A DNA stretch of 64,000 nt from Daphnia pulex (Eukaryota > Arthropoda > Branchiopoda > Diplostraca > Daphniidae): positions 10,106,001-10,170,000 of the forward strand of contig NC_060023.1 of NCBI RefSeq assembly GCF_021134715.1. Reading direction: 5' to 3'. The notes below the pieces were generated by a model. That model was not told the DNA's origin and did no database searches. It saw only the letters and a program-made list of their open reading frames with translations. This document shows positions 52,801-64,000 of this stretch, piece by piece (positions within the stretch are counted from its first letter, which is position 1; each line of letters starts with the position of its first letter). A program made the position numbers and the translations under genes.

Positions 52801-55800
52801 GCCAAGTCCATTGTTGTGCGGAAGAATAGGAAGCAGGACAGACCTCCGGAACAAGAGGCCGGAACATAAGGCAGATAGAGAAAGCGGATGGTGTGGGGGG
52901 GGGGGAAACAATTGCACATGTAATAAGTCCTATTATGTCACGTTGTTATGTGTTTTATGGCTTAGTGGAGAAAGGAGAAAAAATAAATAAGTCTCTTTGG
53001 GATTAACTGGACATTTTTTGCACAGCAGTTGAAACTAGAAATAGACGCCCCGAGAGTTTGTTGAGTATGTGCGTAGCCGGGGCGATAATCGAATTTTCCA
53101 GACCAGAATGAGACACGAAAGAAAAGTCTTGAGAGACTTTTGGGGTGGTGGGTGGGTGAAAAGATTCCCGATTGTGTGTGTGTCCATACACACAAGACGC
53201 TAGTCCGTCTTGTATCGTGTTTCATCATCGTCTCATCCCAGCTCAAGCAAATATTTGTCGAGAATTCCCGTCCGAATGATTTGTTCCATGAACACACACA
53301 CAAGGAGCAGGAAAGAAAGAAGAATCCAACCAGTTCCGCTCCAGTCTCCCTGATCGATTAGGTCACCCGGCCATTGTCAAAAAGGAAAAAAGAAGAGGAA
53401 GGATCGGAAAATTGGGTCCGTTCAGTTCCTTTTTTCTTCTTCTTTTATTCCTTTTTGCACATCAGACCGGATGATGCCGTTAATATGCCACAGAATACTT
53501 TTTCTTTCTTTCATTTCTCTTTATTGAAATGGACGAATCAATCATTTGAATCGATAACTATTCGAATTGAATCCAATTGCGGTGTCGTCGATTGGGAAAA
53601 GGAAGAAATGGAGAAAGAGCCATTCGACATCGATCCTACCTAACGAGCCGGCACTATCCCCCTCCCAACCACTTTTCTCTTAATGACGACGACGGTGGAC
53701 TCTTCATCAGACATTGATCCTGCGGTGGAAGACACGCATCCTAGGTTTTTTGTGTCTTGCAGGATCCCATCGCAAGGGTTTCCTTTTTTTGTTTCGCCCT
53801 TGATGCAACGCGAGTGATCAGCTGCTGGACATGTGTACAACATAAAATGTCATATAGATCCCGCCTCCTCTTGCCACTAAAGAAGTAAGGAAACAACAAC
53901 CCCCCCTTAACAAAAAAAGGAATCCATCGTATGTGTGAGTTACTGCCGCAACTACTTTTTTTTTCCTTCTTCTCTGTGTAATCGATCCTTGGCCTCCTCC
54001 TCCCCTCCGGCTCTTTGGGTAGTAGTGACTGGACCGGCGTGAAATGAGGAGGAAAGCGACACACAAAAAAGAGCTGAGGTCCACTGTGTGTGTGTCTTGG
54101 TTAGTGTGGACTGGGCTCATTTTCTTTCACATTTTGCGTGAACGTGAATCTGTGACGGATGAAGGAGCAGCTTCTCTTTGACGGATGAAGAATCCCAGAC
54201 CCCAGATGGTGGACGGCCAAAAGGAGTGAAATGGGTCCGAGTCCCAGTGTATGAGAATCTCTCTTGTGTCTATTACACGGGCGGAGGGTATTGTCTACAG
54301 TACTAGCTGTTGTGATACAAGTCTAAAGAGTCGAGCCGTTGAGCGGATGGCTCCTCCCTCCTCCGCTTGAAGCTCCTCCCACTTGTGTGGTACATTATGA
54401 CTCTCTTCTTCTTCTTCACTCTAGATAGCGTGCAGAGACACACACGCTGGGCTCCCTCCCGAGGATCAATAAAAACCTTTCGCCGACTCTCTCTCTCTCT
54501 CGCCTCTCCTTTCGTCTCGTATAAATATGTGCGGAGGGTTTTTTTTTCCTTCTTCTCTTGTTCCATCCGGTGGAATTGTGAGGTTCTCTCATTTTCTTTT
54601 ATCCACCGTGGCGTCAAAGAAGAATGGAAATGAAACACAAGCGCCCCCCGATTGATGTCGTCCCCACTCGTCGATATTTTATTTTTTTTAGGAAGTGCAG
54701 AATTTCATTTTTTCAAATCAGATGATTCTCTCTCCTCTTCATGGCGTTTTGCATATTCAGTCGGCATGTGACAGTGTCGCCCCTTTTTCTTTTATTGGCT
54801 ACCCTGTCTGCTCAAACATACATTTTCAAATAATCGTAACAATAAACAAAAAAGGAAAAGAAAATGAAAGAAACTTTTGCGAACGAAATGGGAAAGAAAC
54901 AAAAAAAAGTTTTGACGTCAGGAGGGGGAGCGGCTGAGTGCCAATCTGTCAGAACCGGCCTCTTTTATAGACTGTGTGGATTTTATTTATTTATTTATTA
55001 TCTTTTCTCTCCCTTCCTTTTTTTTTTTGTTTTGTTCTTCCATCGCTGTTGATTTGAAGCTTTATCTGTCTAGCAGCTTGTTCCCATCGGATAACAAGCG
55101 GGGCCCGGAAGCTTGCGAGAAAATCGGACGAAAGAGAGAGAAAGATTCAAAAGGCAGTCAGAAGAAAAGAAAAGAAAGGACAAAAGAATAGGGAAGAAGA
55201 TCGAAGGATGTATCATCACTAGACTTATCGGGACACGAAGTTTCTAGACGGAAATCCATTTGCTTCATAGTAAAAGGCCCAGCAGTTGTATAATAGTAGT
55301 AGTGGCACTAGCTCTCCGGCAGCAGCAGCAGCAGCAGCTTGTGAACTCATCTCTGCGTGTTTGATCCGGCGGATGGGAATCTTTTCTTTCTTCTCCACTT
55401 TTTCCTTTTTCTTCTGAGCGTGAAAAAGAAATAATAAAAAAGGAGAATCGAAAGAAAGAAGAGATGGAGAGAGAGAGAGAAAATAGTGACTGGTAACACT
55501 ATTCCCGTCAGATGGCGTCCCGTTTCACTGGGTTTGCGAAACAAACGGGCTGCTCACGACTGGGGTGGGTTACGCAGTCCTCGGGATTGGGATCGTGTGG
55601 AAATTCTAGACTCTTTTCCCTCTTTTTAGACTTGATCCAATCAGCGGGAAACCTGACAATCGCATCGCCCTTTCTCTTTATTTTAACCCACCCACCCCGC
55701 GTTATCCCTCCCTACACACGCGTAACTATTTCACTTGTTTATTTCGACGCTCCTAATGGCGTCAAAAGAAGAAGACAATCGATTGCAAACAGATGGATGC

Positions 55801-57711
55801 CAAAGATGTAAAAAAGGGAGGGGGTTTCAGGATCGAATTCTTCCCTATTTAGATTGATTCCGTCTGCTGGTGCCGCCCGATTTTCTTCCCATTTCTGAGT
55901 TCCGCCGCACCCGTCGTTCCGTTCCACATGACATAACATTATAGCGTCTAAACATATAACGAGAAGGAAACTATTTTCCTCGGTCCTTGTTGAACAACTT
56001 GAAGTTTTGCCCATTTCACTTGTCCAAAGATTTATTTTTGAAAAATAGAAAAAAAAAGGATCCCTCCACCATCTTGAGAGGATTCCTTGGTAGTTTTGTA
56101 CACCGACTGACTGACTGGGTGGTTGGTCTGCATTGAAAAATCGAGTTGGAATGGCGCCAGGGCTCGCCATCGATCCTCTTTTCCGTTGGGTGCTGGTGGG
56201 GTGGGTTTTGGTGGAATATCAATTTTCTGTACACTGCAAACTCATCGAAAAACTCTTTTGTTCCTTTTTTGTTCTTTTAGTTTTTTATTTATCTGCGAAA
56301 TCCTCGCGGTCCCATGTCTCGAATCGGATTCAAAAGTCAAATTGACAGAAGGGAAAAGAAGAAGAAAAACAAAACAAAAGCTTTTTTCGTTTTTTTGTTT
56401 AGTGGGCAACATGGGAAAGAAGAAGCTGCTGCAAGCAGGAACAGGATAGATCCTCCTTCCTCTCTTCGTCTCTCTGCGTCAGCTCATTTTTATTTATTTA
56501 TTATCGAGTTGTGGGAAGAAGAACATGCCTTTTTGAGTACGCCATGTTTGTGTGTGCGCGCGGGGATATCGTCGTTTTTCTATCCGATAGATCCACATCT
56601 TCTTACTACTTTCTTTTTCTCTTATTCTCATCTGCCCTGTGTGTGTTTGTTTGATTTTGGCAAAGAATTTGTGTGTGCGCCGGCCGATAAACGAGAGATG
56701 CACACACAGAGAAGACGAGGAGGAATAATAAACTAGGCCGCCCCCAAATAAGAAAGAAATAGTGGGCTATTAATAAACCCCTACCCCGTAGTGCTCTTTA
56801 TTTCATCATCGTGTGTCCTTTTCGGTTCGTTGAGGCCACACCGGCCGCTGGAACACGATAGCCAAAGAAAAATAACCGAATTTTTCGAATTCTTTTGATC
56901 TCCATTTTATCCCCCCCCCTTTTTTTTATTACATTTGATGTAGGAAAGATAAGTGAAGATGATTTTATTTATTATATTTTTCTTTTGCCTCGAGTTGATT
57001 GTTACCATGGCAAAGAATTGGAAGTTTCTTTTTCTTTTGCCCCTTTTGGCTCTGGCCGGCGTTTTGTTCGGTCGGAGAGTGCGCCGATGGCGCAATCTGG
57101 TGTCGTGCTCCCCCCTTTTGTCTTTTTCTCTTGGCGATCCTGGTGCGTGTGCGCAAAGACCGGGAGGAGCTCTCCGCATAGACGAGAGAGAGAGAGAAAG
57201 GGAGGAACACCATTTTTGCCGCCCCAGTCTCTCTCTGTAGGGTTTTCAGGACGGAAAAACTACTGCAAAGTCGGTCAGTCGTGCCGGAGTCGTCTGCTCG
57301 GCCAGTCGTTCGTCCATTTAGAAATTTAATCAAAAAATCCCTCAAATCAAAAAGGAAAAAAAAAGAATAAGGAAGAAAAAGAAGGAACAGTTTTCTTCGT
57401 TTGGTGTCGGCTGTTTCGGTGGGGTTTCTCGTCTGTGTGCGAGTGTGTTTTTAGTGTGTGGGCCGGCAGTCGAGAGAGATTGAAAATTTTTTTTTCTAAC
57501 TTAACGTCTACTAGGAAATATAATTGATTGAAAAACTGCTTCAAACTCGATCAAGGAATACATACAAAATTGTGACTTGTGTGTGGGTGGTGCCTTTTTA
57601 ACTCATTTTTCGATCCCCCTGCAATTTCTTGGGGAGAATAAAAAGTCGAATATCATTATTTTGTATCGTCTGAAATAATAATCCAGCGGTGATTATCTCA
57701 AATCTTCAATC
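49848..57711. other. 7.9-kb region upstream of the proximal ATPase first exon
   Basis: No supported coding exon. If the upstream first exon is used, this is intron sequence. It holds a CAG triplet repeat (55320-55338), many GA/CT and GT tracts and homopolymers. Open frames such as 56895-57329 and 53374-53643 lack domains. The last few hundred bases must hold the 5' UTR of the proximal exon. Confidence 0.5.
55320..55338 (+). repeat. CAG trinucleotide microsatellite
   Basis: Six uninterrupted CAG units in non-coding DNA. Confidence 0.9.
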
Positions 57712-63998
<6,287 letters not shown>

Positions 63999-64000
63999 TT

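Noticed and set aside
56895-57345. Overlapping open frames on both strands before the ATPase proximal exon
   Set aside because: They contradict each other, contain simple-repeat translations, and lie where the 5' UTR is expected.

Overview
This window is animal nuclear DNA, most likely from a small-genome crustacean such as the water flea Daphnia. Genes are compact and intron-rich. Most introns are about 60-120 bp with GT-AG ends. The recognisable proteins are arthropod/metazoan orthologues, and one is a RUNX factor ending in VWRPY. The species assignment is inference; no ribosomal or mitochondrial marker is present. No prokaryotic features, CRISPR, tRNA or rRNA genes were seen.

Layout, left to right: WDR20 (-), a USP12/46 cofactor, sits head-to-head with UTP25 (+), a ribosome-biogenesis factor. 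UTP25 converges on BPNT1 (-), a bisphosphate nucleotidase. Next is a secreted His/Glu-rich repeat protein (-) with a clean TATA promoter, head-to-head with a BTB/C2H2 zinc-finger gene (+). After about 5 kb without genes comes a four-exon Runx gene (+), then a 12.5-kb gene-free stretch. POLR2H/RPB8 (+) follows, a tiny gene stretched over 8.4 kb by two large introns. ETFB (-) and ETHE1 (-) form a tandem pair of mitochondrial genes. About 10 kb without a long coding gene leads into the Na+/K+-ATPase alpha subunit (+), whose first 834 residues are present before the window ends inside an intron.

Exons were joined by eye from splice sites, reading phase and family alignment. Every model closes in frame: WDR20 638 aa, UTP25 774, BPNT1 307, His-rich 287, BTB-ZF 579, Runx 405, POLR2H 151, ETFB 254, ETHE1 296.

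The least explained feature is a pair of about 1.2-kb homologous segments, one in Runx intron 2 and one about 13 kb downstream, in the same orientation. Both keep matching minus-strand splice signals and an almost identical 46-nt hairpin, but no shared reading frame. They look like a duplicated spliced non-coding RNA gene or a domesticated mobile element. Other points of note are a 34-residue His-rich repeat with a dibasic pair in every unit, a likely alternative first exon for the Na+/K+-ATPase about 8 kb upstream, a Gln-to-Glu change at its cardiac-glycoside position, and a GC-AG intron in ETHE1.
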